Assembly: GCF_900156175.1 (NCBI RefSeq)
Contig: NZ_FTMV01000001.1
Location: 558,001-622,000 of the forward strand
Source of the DNA: Janthinobacterium sp. TND4EL3
GTDB taxonomy: Bacteria > Pseudomonadota > Gammaproteobacteria > Burkholderiales > Burkholderiaceae_D
Length of the DNA stretch: 64,000 bases
Direction of reading: 5' to 3'
Under the pieces are notes generated by a model. That model saw only the letters and a list, made by a program, of their open reading frames with translations. It searched no databases and was not told the origin of the DNA. The translations under genes were made by a program, and so were the position numbers. Shown here piece after piece: positions 62,948 to 64,000 of the stretch (the first letter of the stretch is position 1; every line of letters starts with the position of its first letter).

Positions 62948-64000
62948 ATGAACGCTCCCGCACAAATCCAAGCTTTACTGGCAGAAACGCCGAATGGTCC
63001 CGCAGCAAGCCGCCTGCGTGAAATCCCGTATAACTACACGTCGTTTTCCGATCGCGAGATCGTCATACGCCTGTTGGGGGAGGACTCCTGGCGCCTGCTC
63101 GACGAGCTGCGCGGCGCCCGCCAGACGGGCCGTTCCGCCCGCATGCTGTACGAGGTGCTGGGCGATATCTGGGTCGTGCGCCGCAATCCGTATCTGCAGG
63201 ATGACCTGCTCGACAATCCGAAGCGCCGCCAGGGCTTGATCGATGCCCTGCATCACCGCCTGGCCGAAGTCGACAAGCGCCGCCTGTCCATCGATGCGGC
63301 CGGCGGCGACGTTGCCGCCAGTGGCGAAGCACCGGAAGTGGCGCAGGCGCGCAGCCATAACGTCGAACTGCTGCTCAAGGCAGCCAGCAAGGCCGTGGCC
63401 GATTTTGGCGACGAATTCCGCAAGACCTATGATTTGCGCAAGCGCACGGTCAAGGTGCTGGGCCGCTACACGGAAAAGCACAATGTGCGCTTCGACGGCA
63501 TGACGCGCGTGTCGCACGTGACGGACGCCACCGACTGGCGCGTGGAATACCCGTTCGTCGTGCTCACGCCCGACACGGAAGAGGAAATGGCCGGCCTGGT
63601 CAAGGGCTGTATCGAACTGGGGCTGACCATCATCCCGCGCGGCGGCGGCACCGGTTACACGGGTGGCGCGATTCCATTGACGCCGATGTCGGCCGTCATC
63701 AACACGGAAAAACTCATCACCCTGGGCGCCGTCGAAATGACGGTCTTGCCGGGCCTCACGCACGAATACGCGACCATCCATTCGGGCGCGGGCGTGATCA
63801 CGAACAAGGTGTCGGAAGCGGCGGAGAAGGCCGGGTTCGTGTTTGCCGTCGACCCGACCTCGGCGCATGCTTCTTGCATCGGCGGCAACGTCGCCATGAA
63901 TGCGGGCGGCAAGAAAGCCGTGCTGTGGGGCACGGCGCTCGACAACCTGGCGTCGTGGCGCATGGTCGACCCGAATGGCGACTGGCTCGACGTCACGCGC
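62948..64000 (+). CDS. FAD/FMN-dependent oxidoreductase with DUF3683 domain, 5' part
   Basis: The first 351 codons are visible and the rest is past the window. The N-terminal 180 residues match the DUF3683 type ([20 protein letters not shown]), followed by the FAD-binding PCMH domain ([32 protein letters not shown]) and [14 protein letters not shown]. These large proteins of about 1300 residues also carry C-terminal iron-sulfur domains and are likely D-lactate or glycolate-type dehydrogenases. The gene stands alone 259 bases after the VTT gene. Confidence 0.85.
   Translation, partial: MNAPAQIQALLAETPNGPAASRLREIPYNYTSFSDREIVIRLLGEDSWRLLDELRGARQTGRSARMLYEVLGDIWVVRRNPYLQDDLLDNPKRRQGLIDALHHRLAEVDKRRLSIDAAGGDVAASGEAPEVAQARSHNVELLLKAASKAVADFGDEFRKTYDLRKRTVKVLGRYTEKHNVRFDGMTRVSHVTDATDWRVEYPFVVLTPDTEEEMAGLVKGCIELGLTIIPRGGGTGYTGGAIPLTPMSAVINTEKLITLGAVEMTVLPGLTHEYATIHSGAGVITNKVSEAAEKAGFVFAVDPTSAHASCIGGNVAMNAGGKKAVLWGTALDNLASWRMVDPNGDWLDVTR

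Overview
The window is high-GC chromosomal DNA of a betaproteobacterium, most likely of the Oxalobacteraceae (Janthinobacterium or Massilia type). That call rests on gene order (mutY, mutM, lolB-ispE-tRNA-Gln-prs-rplY-pth-ychF, kdsD-kdsC-lptCAB-rpoN-hpf, ptsN-hprK-rapZ) and on the look of the proteins; no database was consulted.

Layout. 1-12490 is core: the end of a PhnD-like sensor gene, mutY, a dynamin-like GTPase, mutM, a TPR protein, lolB, ispE, tRNA-Gln, prs, rplY, pth and ychF. 12491-31912 is a 19.4 kb integrated element sitting exactly at the 3' end of ychF. The last 20 bases of ychF recur at 31893-31912, and paired ACCGGGTA-type octamers, the likely integrase arm sites, flank both ends. 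It carries a P4-type tyrosine integrase, small AlpA-like regulators, a MOBV/Pre-type relaxase with a very long low-complexity tail, and a noncoding zone packed with short palindromes. It also carries an AT-richer two-gene cassette (soluble protein plus multi-spanning membrane protein, a candidate defence unit), a tightly overlapping polycistron of small genes ending in a RepA-like hexameric ATPase, and a few orphan genes.

31913-43486 is an iron-siderophore locus: a Fur-box-preceded FecI-like sigma factor, FecR, two exporter-fold ABC half-transporters, a FatB/C/D/E-like binding-protein importer, and a TonB receptor with the STN signalling domain. Two nearly identical upstream sequences, before the ABC operon and before the receptor, look like the promoters of the locus sigma factor. 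43483-47938 holds two small lipoproteins, type II asparaginase, a MOSC protein and a diguanylate cyclase.

47939-64000 is core again: a CPA2 antiporter, the Kdo/LPS-transport operon kdsD-kdsC-lptC-lptA-lptB continuing into rpoN and hpf, a hydroxyisobutyryl-CoA hydrolase-like gene, the nitrogen-PTS block ptsN-hprK-rapZ on the opposite strand, queF, ilvA, a YqaA-like membrane protein and the start of a large FAD-linked oxidoreductase.

The least explained material is inside the element: the palindrome-dense noncoding DNA (about 20.4-24.6 kb, spilling into the relaxase gene), the two-gene cassette at 24.9-26.4 kb, a possible P4-like regulated leader at 26.6-26.9 kb, and twin large hairpins after the ATPase gene.
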